A DNA stretch of 64,000 bases from Candidozyma auris (lineage: Eukaryota; Ascomycota; Pichiomycetes; Serinales; Metschnikowiaceae), in contig NC_072818.1 in the NCBI RefSeq assembly GCF_003013715.1, positions 186,001 to 250,000 of the forward strand, given 5' to 3'. Position numbers and translations under genes: made by a program. The notes beneath the pieces are model-generated. The model ran no database searches. It saw only the letters and a program-made list of their open reading frames with translations, and had not been told where the DNA came from. Positions 39,528-50,103 of this stretch are shown here, one piece after another; the stretch's first letter is position 1, and each line of letters begins with the position of its first letter.

Positions 39528-42500
39528 TCACAAAAGCTGCTTCTCCTTGTACTCCTTTCTGATCGACGAGATGAACTCCAAAAACTTGGCGGGGTTCGAG
39601 TCAATGCCTCTCGAGTAGACGAATCTAGACGCCAAACGCGTGGCAAACAACGCCTTCAAGTACGACTCGGGCACTCTGTCCAAGATAGCACCCATGCCAA
39701 TCGACTCGAGCAACAAGGGTGGGAGCGAGTCCACCAACACAGCGTTTCTGAACTCAACGTCATCGTTCCACAATTCCTGCGAGTTGGCCAACTCGTCTCC
39801 AAGCTTGTTGATGGCTTGCGAGAGCTTGTCAGACAACTCGGTGATAGGCTCGCCGGTTTCAGCCTTCAACTTCCAAAGAGCCTCAAACTCCATCTGGGCG
39901 TTGTCGACAATCTTGCGCTGCACTTCCTTGACGTACTTCTCGTAGAACTCAGGCTTGACGCCGCTGGTGTCGATGCACATGTTCTCCAAGAAGCCCTTGT
40001 CGTCGAAAGAAAGAGCAGCAAGCACCTCCAACGAGGACGACGTCACACCACCCTTGTTGGTCGAAGCATCTTTGAAAATAACACAGCCAGCATTCTCCAA
40101 AATGATCTTGGCAGACTGCGTGATGAAGAGGTTGGCACCTTCAACGAAGTATGGAATGATGCTCTTGCCAGTCTTCTCATCGATCAACGCCTTGACATTG
40201 TTGGTGTCAATGGCAGCTGGACGACCACCGCATGGCACGAACAAGTCAACGCCCTTAGTGCCGTACACTTCCTTGATCTTCACGTGGAAAGTGTTACGGA
40301 AGGTGACGCCAGACTCGACAACGGTGCCGTCTGGCAAAACAACGTCGTTCTCGTCCACCAAAACAATGAAACCAGTCTTGGAGAGCTTCGAGCGGTCGTA
40401 GTGCTCAATCATCTTTCTCTGAGAGGCCAAGCGCAAGAGCTCTTGCTTGTCCAAGCCGTTTGGATCAGCAATAACACCAGAGCCGTCAACAATACCAACG
40501 TACTTCTCATCTCTAGAAAGCTTGATCTCGTTGGAGCCCAAGTCACCGTCTGGACCGCCGGTCTGGACCTTTCTGATGGTGGCGTTGTCAATGTTAAGCT
40601 TCTCGTAGATCTTGTTCACGTACGATCTCACAGAAAGCGAAGTCATACCGTACTCGTCGTGGGGAATACCACCAATCTGCTGAGACTTACCAGTGAAAAA
40701 GGACTTCCACCATGGTGCACCTCTGGAGCGGGCATGAAGGGCAGCCCAGTCAACGTATGGGGCAGTACCTTCGTCAGGGCCGCAGAAGAGAATCTCTGGT
40801 TTGTTGTAGAGATCAACAAATGGCTCCTTGGCACCTGGAATGTGCTGTTTGAGCAACAAATCAATTAAGGCATCAATGTACTTTTCAAAAGAGGCCTTTG
40901 GAGTCTCCTGGGCTAAACCAGGATCGAGCAAAATGACACCCTTGGACCCGCCTTCAGGAATGTCTTTGTTTTTCTTCTGCTGGGTGGCAGCCAAGTTGTA
41001 ATTCTCGTCAAATAAGTTACGCACATTGACGTTGTAGGCGTCAACGGATCTCGAGCGAACAACACGGATACCACCTCTAGAGATATCTCTAAATCTAATG
41101 TGGAAACCTCTGAAGTCGGAACCCACAATGAAGAACATACCGTAAGGAGTCTCTGGGTACTCCGACTTTGGCAAGAACGATGGGTCCAATCTGAAGGAGA
41201 TGGCCACCTTGGTGGAGGTATAGAAGTTGGTCTTGAGGATAGCCTTGTTGAACATAAAGAGAGCTCTCAAGACAATGGCATGGTGCTCATTCTGGCCACA
41301 CTCTCTGCTCAACAAATGTTCAAACTCCTTTTCAGAGCCCACCGGAGTGATCTGGGAAAGACGCTGGTAGGACAAGGTCTTCTCCATGGAGGATCTGATA
41401 TAGTGCACGTCAGCAAACTGGCGGTACAACTTGCGGATGATCTCCTTTCTGGTGGAAAACACCTCCTTGATGTAATCTTGGGTGTAAGTTTCCGAACGCA
41501 AACGCTTCTTCAACGAGTTCAACACCTCTGCGTGTTGGATCAGCTTGGAAGGATCAAGCAAGTGGGACAACTTGGTGTACTCAGGGCCTAATCTGTTCAA
41601 AAAGTGGGTGACGAAGATGACACCACACTGCGAGTAGATGGCCTCCTGCAAGGACAAATCCTGCTTGATGAACAAGTCGTGGAAGTAGTTGTGGGGAATA
41701 CAGTACAACAAAGAAGCCTCCTTGATCACCTGGTAAATCAGCAAGTCGATAGGGGTTCTCTTGTTGCCCGAAACAGTGGCCTTGATGTACATCGAGATGA
41801 TGGTGACGCCATTGGAGAACTGCTCCACGTACTTTCTTGTGGTGGAAAGCTTGTAGTAGTCAGCCAAGTCCGACAAGGCCGAGTTGTAGTGGGGGGAAGT
41901 CTTCTGACGGTACCCAATTACCACTCTGTACTCCTCGGACTCCTCGATGGGGAAGTGCTGGATCACGGGACCGGTGGAGTTCACCACTCTCCTGATGATG
42001 TCGGAGTAAAGCGACTTTGTTCTGTCGGAAGCGATCTTCAAAAACGTCTCGTCACTGATCTTGTCAATGTCGGTCTCGTTGGGGTCGACATTCTCCTCCG
42101 GGTACTTGGTTTTGTAGACAAAGTGACACTTGACCTGCTGCTTGGCAAAGATCTCGGCCAGCTCAGGCAGAGCAGCGTACATCTCGGCCACACCCGCCAA
42201 GATCGGGTCGCTGGCGTAATTGAGGGGCGCCGAGAAGTACTCGAGTCTGTACGAGTTGTTGGCGTACGACGAGTCAATGTAGCGCTCGTCGATCAAATCG
42301 TCAAACCTGCGCTTGTCAAAACGGGCTCCGGCAAACGACGTGTCGAAAAACACAGAGTGGTCAGTGCCTTCACGCTTGTAGCGAATCAAAGGTTGCTCAT
42401 CCACCTTGATGTCAGAGGCAAACGCCTGGACCTTACACGAGTAGAGCGAGTGGATGTGCGAGGCAATGCCCTTGGGCAGCTCCTTGGCAAAGTACACGTC

Positions 42501-42713
42501 ATCAATACCCAAGCAGTTGTAGAACCACTTGGCCTCGGACTCAATGAGCGACTCGGGAATGAACCCGGTCGAGTCCAAAATGTCAAGCACCTGGTCGAAC
42601 TGCTCCTGCTTTCCAGAAAAGGGGGTGTCGATGTAGTCGTTTTTGAACGACGAGACGCTCAGGGCGTCATCAACTTGCTTGTCAAGCGAGAGTCTGGAGA
42701 TATCCACGCTCAT
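39528..42713 (-). CDS. GDH2: NAD-dependent glutamate dehydrogenase Gdh2
   Basis: 1061 residues (S. cerevisiae Gdh2 1092). It converts glutamate to 2-oxoglutarate and ammonia with NAD+, the main glutamate catabolic route. The large N-terminal regulatory half is followed by the catalytic core: IPEGGSKGVILLDPG (about 585-600) holds the substrate Lys motif, GGPDGDLGSNEI (about 712-723) is the dinucleotide-binding part and VEGANLFIT is the conserved late motif of this large GDH class. The C-terminal 200 residues are helical. ATG at 42713. The upstream spacer is about 3 kb and has four CCCCGG motifs, consistent with carbon-source control. Confidence 0.95.
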   Translation of the reverse strand: MSVDISRLSLDKQVDDALSVSSFKNDYIDTPFSGKQEQFDQVLDILDSTGFIPESLIESEAKWFYNCLGIDDVYFAKELPKGIASHIHSLYSCKVQAFASDIKVDEQPLIRYKREGTDHSVFFDTSFAGARFDKRRFDDLIDERYIDSSYANNSYRLEYFSAPLNYASDPILAGVAEMYAALPELAEIFAKQQVKCHFVYKTKYPEENVDPNETDIDKISDETFLKIASDRTKSLYSDIIRRVVNSTGPVIQHFPIEESEEYRVVIGYRQKTSPHYNSALSDLADYYKLSTTRKYVEQFSNGVTIISMYIKATVSGNKRTPIDLLIYQVIKEASLLYCIPHNYFHDLFIKQDLSLQEAIYSQCGVIFVTHFLNRLGPEYTKLSHLLDPSKLIQHAEVLNSLKKRLRSETYTQDYIKEVFSTRKEIIRKLYRQFADVHYIRSSMEKTLSYQRLSQITPVGSEKEFEHLLSRECGQNEHHAIVLRALFMFNKAILKTNFYTSTKVAISFRLDPSFLPKSEYPETPYGMFFIVGSDFRGFHIRFRDISRGGIRVVRSRSVDAYNVNVRNLFDENYNLAATQQKKNKDIPEGGSKGVILLDPGLAQETPKASFEKYIDALIDLLLKQHIPGAKEPFVDLYNKPEILFCGPDEGTAPYVDWAALHARSRGAPWWKSFFTGKSQQIGGIPHDEYGMTSLSVRSYVNKIYEKLNIDNATIRKVQTGGPDGDLGSNEIKLSRDEKYVGIVDGSGVIADPNGLDKQELLRLASQRKMIEHYDRSKLSKTGFIVLVDENDVVLPDGTVVESGVTFRNTFHVKIKEVYGTKGVDLFVPCGGRPAAIDTNNVKALIDEKTGKSIIPYFVEGANLFITQSAKIILENAGCVIFKDASTNKGGVTSSSLEVLAALSFDDKGFLENMCIDTSGVKPEFYEKYVKEVQRKIVDNAQMEFEALWKLKAETGEPITELSDKLSQAINKLGDELANSQELWNDDVEFRNAVLVDSLPPLLLESIGMGAILDRVPESYLKALFATRLASRFVYSRGIDSNPAKFLEFISSIRKEYKEKQLL

Positions 42714-43377
42714 GACACGATTATTGGTTGAAGATGGAGAGTTGCGAATCTGTTATACAGAGACGAGGAGGTTGCTAGGCACGGGGGCACACGCTACCAG
42801 AACTAGTGGGAAGATCAAAAAGTAAAAAGAGCAAGGAATATGATTGGGAAATCGGGGTGTATTTATACTCTGGAGGAAGATGAACAAATATGGCGGTGGG
42901 TGCCTCGAACACCCCACAATTCGGGCTTGAGGCGAGCAGATGCCGTAGGACAAGCGACTTCCGAGGGCTCGGTTCTAGAGGTCCGCCTGAGGAAAGAATT
43001 TCACTGGAACAAGGTGAAATGAAGGGTTAGTGGTTGAAGGGGGAAATGGAATACTAAGGATGCTACACATTGTGATAAATGGCGAGATGAACTTGAATTG
43101 TAGTAGTTAAGGGGATGGGAGTACGAAGGTGCGAATAGGAGAACCGAGGGCAGTATAAAGACACGCAGTCAGAAGGTTACGTTCTAGATGCGTTTTCTGG
43201 GCAACATTGACGGGATGGATCCTACTTGTTAAACACCTTAGGGCAGAGAAAGGAAACGTTAATCTGGTAGGGTAGTAGGAGGAGGGTAGCGGACCCTCGG
43301 AAGTGGGCTGAAAAGTGTCCCCTCGGAGTAGGTGTCCCGATGGGGCCCCTCGGTGACGGTGACGGTGGACGATGCGC

Positions 43378-43420
43378 CCCCGGAATGCCCCCCGGAATGC
43401 CCCCGGGACAACACCCCCGG
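43378..43420. promoter_or_regulatory. Four CCCCGG motifs (Mig1-type) upstream of GDH2
   Basis: CCCCGG at 43378-43383, 43390-43395, 43401-43406 and 43415-43420, spaced 11-14 bp; the first two are followed by AATG, forming an imperfect repeat. The complement CCGGGG fits the Mig1 zinc-finger site (SYGGGG). They lie 665-710 bp upstream of the GDH2 ATG. Glucose repression is inferred. Confidence 0.4.
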
Positions 43421-44293
43421 ACACCGTCCCATCAATGTAAGGCATCTCTCAGCGACAGCTGCCATGGTGCCTCCATAGTCCCCCACGGCAACCGCCAGCG
43501 ACCCTTTCCTCACCTCTCTCGCAGCCAAATACCGCATACCCGCTACCCTCTACAAAGTATCTCATCAAACCACCACCACTAACACCAGCACGGCAAAAGA
43601 AGACTCCGCTGGTGCCAACGTTTATGCGCGGGCCAAAAACCTCCAAACGGTAGCGGCGTGGGGTCATTTGGGCCAAGTCACCGCCAATTCAGGCCGGGGT
43701 CACGGCAGGCGATCGATGCCTCACTCGCTGGCTGCGAAGGCCACAATGCGAACCGAAGGTCACCAAGTAGACCACAAAGCGAATGTCACAAAACTGGCCA
43801 AAATAAAAATAAAAGAAAGCAGGCTGGCTGAAAACAACCTGAAAACAATTTGAAAATCGGGTACTGGTTTTTTGTGTATACGTTGCCTCGTGGTGCTGTG
43901 CTTTCGTCTGCCTCTCTGTGCCTTTCTCTGCCTGGTCCCTTTTGCTTGTTGGGCGTTTGCCTGTGCGAACCGCTGCAGGCCAGTTTCCCCAGACTTCGCT
44001 GCCATCGGGCCCCAGGGCCTCTCTGCTGAATCGCCAGAGCCACACCGCCAGGTCTTTTTTTTTCTTTTTTTTCTTTTTAATAAGGGCTGAATCCTACTCT
44101 TTCTCTTTCATCAACCATCGCTTCTGTTTCCTGAATTCCTTTCCTTTTCTTTCACCTTTTGCCCTTCCCTTAGTTTCTTCTTTTGTTTTGCGGGGGTGTG
44201 GCATTTGCAACCTCGACTGGGGCCGCATTTCATAAACGGCACTAGTAAAAACGGTGCGCCAGCCCAGTCCTCCACTGCCTGGCTCCACCCATT

Positions 44294-44324
44294 CTCGAGG
44301 CTACCCTCGAGGCCACCCTCGAAG
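44294..44324. repeat. 12-bp tandem repeat CTCGAGGCYACC
   Basis: CTCGAGGCTACC (44294-44305) and CTCGAGGCCACC (44306-44317), then a partial CTCGAAG. CTCGA is also the core of the Xbp1 repressor site in S. cerevisiae; regulatory meaning unproven. Confidence 0.55.
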
Positions 44325-45800
44325 TTGTGTCTTGCAGTTTTGGATTTGCACTAATTGCCTTTTGCTAATTTTGGGCCTCCACTGGCTGGCTCTTTACGCT
44401 TTGTCTTTCTCTGGGCCCCTCGTTAGTGCGCTAGTGCGCTTCTGTGCTTGGGTGCGCTAATGCCGCTAGCGCTCTACGTGGGTACAAATTCTTTTGTGGG
44501 CCACCTTGTCAACGCAGGGTTCTTTTTTTGCAGGCGGATCGGTGTCGGTGTTTTTGGGTACGTGTATAGAATGGTTGCACTCTGATGTCATTATGTAAGA
44601 TTCGTTGGGCTTGTATGATGCTTTCGGCTGATCCAAATGGTCAGAAGCTGGAGAGCTCAGTATAATGTGTAGAGCGGATCCGAAGAACTCCTTGTTGTCT
44701 TAATGTGACTCTTATTGTGAGAAGGTGAACCAGGATTCGAGTTAAGCCAGTGTTGGTGGTGTCAGTGTGTAGGGTCACTTAAGTTGCACTATTCTCTTTA
44801 TAGATCGCTTGTCCTCTTGAAGTTCACCTGGAGACTGGGTTCAGGCGACTGGCTTGTCAGAATTGTGTGTCGTCTGCTCATTAGTACATACTTGTGATAT
44901 TAGGAGCTGAATGATGTCCAACGTTTGGGTTTAAGCGAAATGTGGATTAGATTTGTATGTGGGACTTGTCACGATAGCAATGGTACTGACTCCACAGCGA
45001 ATGTGCGCTGTGAAAATACATTGTGTGAACACTACGCTGTCTGAAGACAAGCCTCAAGGCTTCTCGTTCTCAGCGAGAGTTTTTGTCTCCATTTGTAGAA
45101 CGCCTTTCACAGGAGTATTGGGCCCGTGTCAATTGGATGCTACTTTTGACATTTTATGCTATGGTTTCCAAGAAGATATCGAGTCTCGCAAACCTCTCCA
45201 CAGTCTCATGGTATGAAAGACTTTTGGAATCATGTTAGCCTTTTTTAATAACGAATATTATGACTGAGCAAGGATACTAGTAAACCTGTAAATATTTATC
45301 TCTATCTTTCAAAAAAAAAAAAAACCATTAAATTTGCGTGGATGATGGTAATTCGATCAAAGAAGATGTCATGGCAACAAATACGTGTACAAACTCGTTT
45401 TATTAAAAACGTGGCCCGGTAGGAAATGTAGAATGATGATCCTATGGACACTGTGTACGGTGATCGCTGACAGCAGGTTTGTAACATTAATTCGTGTCAT
45501 GTTTGGTCACACTTACCTCACTAATTCCAGAATACCAACTTAATGGAGAACAAAGCGAAAGTACAATAAGTATATAAAAAAGAGCTTCGCCACTTTTGGC
45601 CTGTACAAGCTTCTACCTGGCCATTACTACTCATAAAATGAATGCGTTCGCTCACTCTCAAAGGTAATAGAGGCCAAAATCAACACAAACTACTTCTCAC
45701 AACTACAGTGGTTATAAAACAAATAAATAAAGCTATACGCTGAATATAAACGTATACACCGTAGAATACCAGGTCTCTACGAACCATTGGGAGCAGCAAA

Positions 45801-47468
45801 CTATGCATTGATAAGTGTCTTGCCAGCAGGCTTCTTTTGTGGCACAGTCGTGAAAGCACCCATCTCCGAGAAGAAGCTGTTCAACTTCTGAATCTTGCTC
45901 TTGATCTGGATCTGCGCAGAGTCGGTATGAATCTCTGTCCTCTTGAACGGCACATTGAAGGTGTCTTCAAGTTGCAGACTGATCAATTTAACAAGAGAGG
46001 CCTTCTTCAAGGGAGGCGATTGGCTGGCCTCTTCCAGGTCAGCTGGCTTGGGCTTAGTCTCAGGCTGAGACTTCGAAGGATGAACTTCGAGTTCCTCGAT
46101 ATCCTTCTCGTGATAGGCCAACGCATCATTTACATCAAACAAAGGCTCGAGGGTAACCTTTTTGACTTCAAAGACAGCATCGGGCTCACGTGGAGGAGTA
46201 GAGCATGGTGTGAAAGTCTGGTTTAGAGACAAACACGAGAGGTTGTTGGGTGAATAGTTGTCATCAGCCCAAGGGTTATAGCTTGGGTCGGAGTAGTCAG
46301 AGAAGACAGAGGCAGAGTCTGTCCAAGGGTTGCTGTAAAAGTCTGAGCAAGAAGAAGAGCAGCTGCTAGACTGGTAAGGCAAAAGCGGCGTGGAAGCAAC
46401 CTTTGGCTCTACAACGGCCTTCGCAACAGGCTCTGAAACAACTGTACAAGCATTGGCCGTAGTCAGAGATCTGACATCAGCAACAGACTTAGCTTGCAAG
46501 AAGAGTTTAGAGTTCTCGAAGGGGTTTCTGTCGTCATACTTTGAGGGAGAGTGGTACTCCTCCTTAAGCATAGCCACATTCCTCGACTCCCTTTCAATCA
46601 TTTCTGGAGAGTCTTTACCAATAGGCACAAGCTCTCCACAGCAATTGTGGTAGGGATTGAAAGAGCTTGGGTATTGAAGTTTGTTGATATGCATAAAGTA
46701 GTGAAAGGAGGTCTTGCAATCATGATGGTGAAGCTGATCTCCCAACACTAGCAAGCGATTGTCTTTGCTTGATGCAGCTCTCTTGCAGGCATACAGGGCG
46801 ACGAGTTTGTTCGGTGCGTCGACCATGCGTGGGGGAGCCTGGGGCTGCATGCAGGATTTTGCAGCCAAATCTGTCTCAGGCAAGATATTATACCTGGTGT
46901 AGTGAGGTTTGGCCAGATCCTTTGTCTTGGAGTTTCCTGGTCTCGCTTTCTCCTTCACTTTACCATGGCGCTCGAAAGGTGGTTCCTGAGCAGGTTTAGA
47001 AAGTCTGTCCGGCTTCGTTTCCTGCTCATTTGCCACGGGCTTCATAAATGTCTTCCTGTAGACCTCTTTCTGCTTCGCGACGAGCCTCTTCATCGACTTT
47101 GTGTCAACAGGCTCGAAAAAGATAGGGCGGGGCCTGGTAGTTACGGCGGCGGCTTCTGCTCGTTTTGTATTATCGTGCGACTTCAAACTTGCGTGTAAGT
47201 TGGCCGGCCGCTTAGATGATGATACCTCTGGGTCCTTCATGGCCTTAATCGCAGCCATTTGTGCAATTGAGTAGGGCGACCTCGTTTTCGAGGCGGCTGG
47301 CACCTCAATTGGTGGACCCTTTTGTGGTGGTGGTCCAAGTTGCGAAGTTTGCAACGGGAACTTTGATCTGCCTCGTTTATAGGCGGATTTCGATACAAAC
47401 ATCCTGAAATCTTCTTGGTCGCAAGAAACTTTGGGGGTCGATTTCATGTAGAAGAAGCTTGAGTTCAT
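45801..47468 (-). CDS. Unassigned 555-residue protein
   Basis: ATG at 47468 to TAG at 45801. I recognise no domain. It is hydrophilic and mostly disordered-looking: a basic N-terminal third (SKSAYKRGRSKF, KRLVAKQKEVYRKTF), a central part with Cys and His (LYACKRAASSK, HHHDCKTSFHYFMH, YHNCCGELVPIG), a Ser-rich stretch with NPW/NPF motifs (DDRNPFENS, SNPWTDS, YNPWADD), and a C-terminal helix-rich part (SQIQIKSK-like, LNSFFSEMG). NPF motifs bind EH domains in endocytic proteins, but three short motifs are weak evidence. It may share an ancestor with the next gene (48335): both have an xACKR segment preceded by a similar I-L...C stretch. No close homologue known to me; possibly lineage-specific. 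Confidence 0.75.
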   Translation of the reverse strand: MNSSFFYMKSTPKVSCDQEDFRMFVSKSAYKRGRSKFPLQTSQLGPPPQKGPPIEVPAASKTRSPYSIAQMAAIKAMKDPEVSSSKRPANLHASLKSHDNTKRAEAAAVTTRPRPIFFEPVDTKSMKRLVAKQKEVYRKTFMKPVANEQETKPDRLSKPAQEPPFERHGKVKEKARPGNSKTKDLAKPHYTRYNILPETDLAAKSCMQPQAPPRMVDAPNKLVALYACKRAASSKDNRLLVLGDQLHHHDCKTSFHYFMHINKLQYPSSFNPYHNCCGELVPIGKDSPEMIERESRNVAMLKEEYHSPSKYDDRNPFENSKLFLQAKSVADVRSLTTANACTVVSEPVAKAVVEPKVASTPLLPYQSSSCSSSCSDFYSNPWTDSASVFSDYSDPSYNPWADDNYSPNNLSCLSLNQTFTPCSTPPREPDAVFEVKKVTLEPLFDVNDALAYHEKDIEELEVHPSKSQPETKPKPADLEEASQSPPLKKASLVKLISLQLEDTFNVPFKRTEIHTDSAQIQIKSKIQKLNSFFSEMGAFTTVPQKKPAGKTLINA

Positions 47469-48334
47469 GATGAAGAGAGTGGTTGATAAGAGATAAATTT
47501 CTTGGTGCGAAAAGCCCGTATTTATACGTGTTTGGGAGGTAGGCCGATTTATTACAACCAGGAGGACCGTACGCTTTGGGAATTACCTTGATTCACCGAG
47601 GAAACTTGAATATATCTTGTTACTGTAGCTTCTTTATTTGGCTGGTCTCATGCGAGTTACAAGCCGTACGCATGCCAGCTAGATAATATGAGGACTACCT
47701 TCTCTCTTTGTACTCGCAGACGAAAAAAGGCAAGTCTGCTGCTGGAATTATACATGTGGGATTTTCTTCGAATCCGTGGAAGAAACGATTCGATAAATTA
47801 TTGAGATCACGCTACCATACGGCTATCATACGGCTATCGTACGGCTATCATAGCCTTGTTATATTTATTGAATAATATTCATACCTAGTAAGCATCTTAA
47901 CTAGGTAGGCGTAAGCTTGCCTTCTCACCCATGACTGTACATTTAGGAAACTCTAAGTGGTCTCACATAGCCGTGCAAGTGTAGATTACATACAATGAGG
48001 CAATTACAAAGATCTGTAAAGTGCTGGGACTTCTACCCTATTGCTTCAAATTCCCTAGTTGTAAAATCTGGCAAATAATTGAACCGTTCCCCTTTTACCT
48101 ACCCCATTGGCACCAGTTCATTGGTTCGATTTACTGAATATACTACATATTGCAATTGAATGATCAAAGTTCTATTACATACTGAAGTCCATCTGATGCA
48201 ACCCAACTGCCCTTCTCCCCCCTCCCCTAGCTTTGATAACACCGAAGCACCGGGAATTTCCTTGGGTATCTGTCTTCTTAAAGGGAAGCTGTACCAAATG
48301 CTCGTGATGTTAACCACCTTTGAATTCTCCTAAA
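47469..48334. other. Intergenic with an 11-bp tandem repeat
   Basis: 866 bp between two unassigned minus-strand genes. It contains three copies of an 11-mer at 47817-47849. No gene seen. Confidence 0.5.
47817..47849. repeat. Three tandem copies of ATACGGCTATC
   Basis: ATACGGCTATC at 47817-47827 and 47828-47838, GTACGGCTATC at 47839-47849, followed by a partial ATAGC. It lies about 350 bp upstream of the 555-residue gene's ATG. Confidence 0.75.
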
Positions 48335-49618
48335 CTAGTGAGCTTTAAAGGAATAGTAGCCAGAGCTTCTGACGTTGCCCCGTGAATGAGACCTAGTTCT
48401 ATGACCCTGAGTCCTTGGCAACTGGCGACTGTTGTCTGAACGCCAAGAGCCATCAATTGCCTGGATATCCCTGTCTTTGGAAGATTCAGTATCCATGAAA
48501 GTAGCCTTTCTTTGAGATTTCCGACTATTTTTCACCGTGTAAGATCTGCCGACAAAGTTATCCCAATTGATTGCCTCATTAAAAGCCGCCTCCTCGTACA
48601 TTCTGGAACAGCCTTCACTGTATCCAACTTCTTTCTTCCTTCCTTGCCTCTTTTCATAAGTCGCTAGAAGGGCTTTTTGCATTTCAATCTCCTGGGGAGA
48701 AATCAATTGAGCGATTGCACGTTCCAGAGATGTTTGGGGTTTCCACAGAGGGCTTTGCTGCTTCATATCGAGGAGCTCAGTAGCCTTCTTGGGTTTCTCT
48801 TGAGCAGCCTGATACTGTATCATGTGGTCAGCTTCATCGGTAGGCTGAAGCTTCCGGACTCGATTTTCGAATCTCGGATAAGTGACATTGTTCCTTATCA
48901 CCGAACTCTCCTGCTTGACCTCATACTCTGTTCTTTTGCAGGCATTCAAGGGCATGCCTAGCTTTGCTTCGTCGGCAATGTCAGAATGACGTGGACCCAA
49001 AAAGTTGCTTTGTTGGGGAACATACTTCTTTATAGCGAAATGACATGAATCAACGATGTTTCCTCCCAATATCTTTTGACCCTGGGTCATTGGCAATTGC
49101 TGACTTGGCCGAAAATTTCTTAGCTTAATAGCTTTAAGCTCCGGCTTGTAACGAGCTTGCTCGAAGAACCTAGGCTGTAGTTTCCCGGGTATTTCTTCGT
49201 CGATGAGAATTTCCGTGTGATATCTTCTCCTCGTGTGAGAATTGTTGAGTAGCTCGGAGTATTTAGCCCTCTTCTTCACAAAATCTTGGGGCGTCATTGA
49301 AGATCCATCAATTCTGGAATGGTGTCTCTTTCTCTTGTTGTTCTTTCTTGGAATCAAACGCTCCAAGAAACTAAGTATCCGTCTTTTTCTGGGCTTCTTC
49401 GTAATAGGAGATTCTCCCTGTGTTTTCGGATTACAAATTCCTTGAGCATGCTTCCTGATGATTTTGACACTGTGTTGACAATTGTAGTGACTCTTTCGCT
49501 TTAGGTCCCGCGTGAGACCAATTTTGAGTGACATCCTTCTCAGGATGCTTTTGGTAGACTTGGAAATGACAGATGAAGCTCTTTTAACTGGCTTCCTAAA
49601 GAAATTGGTAAAATCCAT
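48335..49618 (-). CDS. Unassigned basic 427-residue protein
   Basis: ATG at 49618 to TAG at 48335. No recognised domain. It is strongly basic, especially residues about 1-130 (KSILRRMSLKIGLTRDLKRK, PRKRRILSFLERLIPRKNNK), which suggests nucleic-acid or membrane binding or nuclear import. The middle has the segment MPLNACKRTEYEVK that resembles LYACKRAASSK of the 555-residue neighbour. A later helical stretch (SLERAIAQLISPQEIEMQKA) and a Ser/Arg-rich C terminus follow. No signal or membrane segment. Possibly a diverged paralogue of the neighbour; no function offered. Confidence 0.72.
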   Translation of the reverse strand: MDFTNFFRKPVKRASSVISKSTKSILRRMSLKIGLTRDLKRKSHYNCQHSVKIIRKHAQGICNPKTQGESPITKKPRKRRILSFLERLIPRKNNKRKRHHSRIDGSSMTPQDFVKKRAKYSELLNNSHTRRRYHTEILIDEEIPGKLQPRFFEQARYKPELKAIKLRNFRPSQQLPMTQGQKILGGNIVDSCHFAIKKYVPQQSNFLGPRHSDIADEAKLGMPLNACKRTEYEVKQESSVIRNNVTYPRFENRVRKLQPTDEADHMIQYQAAQEKPKKATELLDMKQQSPLWKPQTSLERAIAQLISPQEIEMQKALLATYEKRQGRKKEVGYSEGCSRMYEEAAFNEAINWDNFVGRSYTVKNSRKSQRKATFMDTESSKDRDIQAIDGSWRSDNSRQLPRTQGHRTRSHSRGNVRSSGYYSFKAH

Positions 49619-49813
49619 GTTTTTGAGAGTATTAGAAATACAAAGATATGTTTACTTTGAAATGACTGAATATATATTCCGGGATAAGAGTTCGTCCTAG
49701 GCTTTCTATAAGGTGCTAGAGGCAACTACAGGTTCATTTTCCCATAAAGATATTTGGGCGTAAAATAGAAGTTCCTATTCATTTATACTTTCCTCACATG
49801 GTTTTGAGAATAT

Positions 49814-49842
49814 TAAATCAACTTAAGGGGCAAGTTGATTTA
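49814..49842. repeat. Perfect 11-bp inverted repeat, 7-nt loop
   Basis: TAAATCAACTT, loop AAGGGGC, AAGTTGATTTA. Located 200 bp upstream of the 427-residue gene. It could be an operator-like palindrome or an RNA hairpin; role unknown. Confidence 0.6.
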
Positions 49843-50103
49843 GTACAGTAATTTTTTCAAGGGTAAGTACAATTTAAATTGCCTAATACGTTGCATTACT
49901 GTGGGAATCTCGCTCCAATTAATTTCAATCCATATGTGAGATTCAATATATCTTCTCTGTATTTTGAGGGTGTAACTTCCAAACGAATTATTGAGCTTGA
50001 AGTACCGGAGTACTTCCCTCAATTATTTCCTAATACTACGCTTTGTAATAAAAACCTCATTTTCATACACCACTTCCATGACTTTCATCTCTTCATTTAT
50101 CGG

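Larger units (their letters stand above)
42714..45800. other. 3.1-kb spacer upstream of GDH2
   Basis: No gene supported. It holds the GDH2 promoter, a GC-rich section (43270-43700) with four CCCCGG motifs and CCCCT motifs, a T/C tract (about 44056-44082), a 12-bp CTCGAGGCYACC repeat at 44294, and an A14 run near 45310. A frame at 44953-45216 begins at TTG and has no resemblance to known proteins. Confidence 0.55.

Noticed and set aside
41604..42731. 375-codon plus-strand frame opposite GDH2
   Set aside because: Antisense shadow of a conserved gene; no resemblance to any protein.
43107..43676. Several overlapping frames in the GC-rich section upstream of GDH2
   Set aside because: All products are Pro/Gly/Arg low complexity created by the CCCCGG and CCCCT motifs; none has a plausible start context or conservation signature.
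44953..45216. 87-codon frame in the GDH2 spacer
   Set aside because: Starts at TTG; the first internal ATG gives a short Cys-containing peptide without family match.
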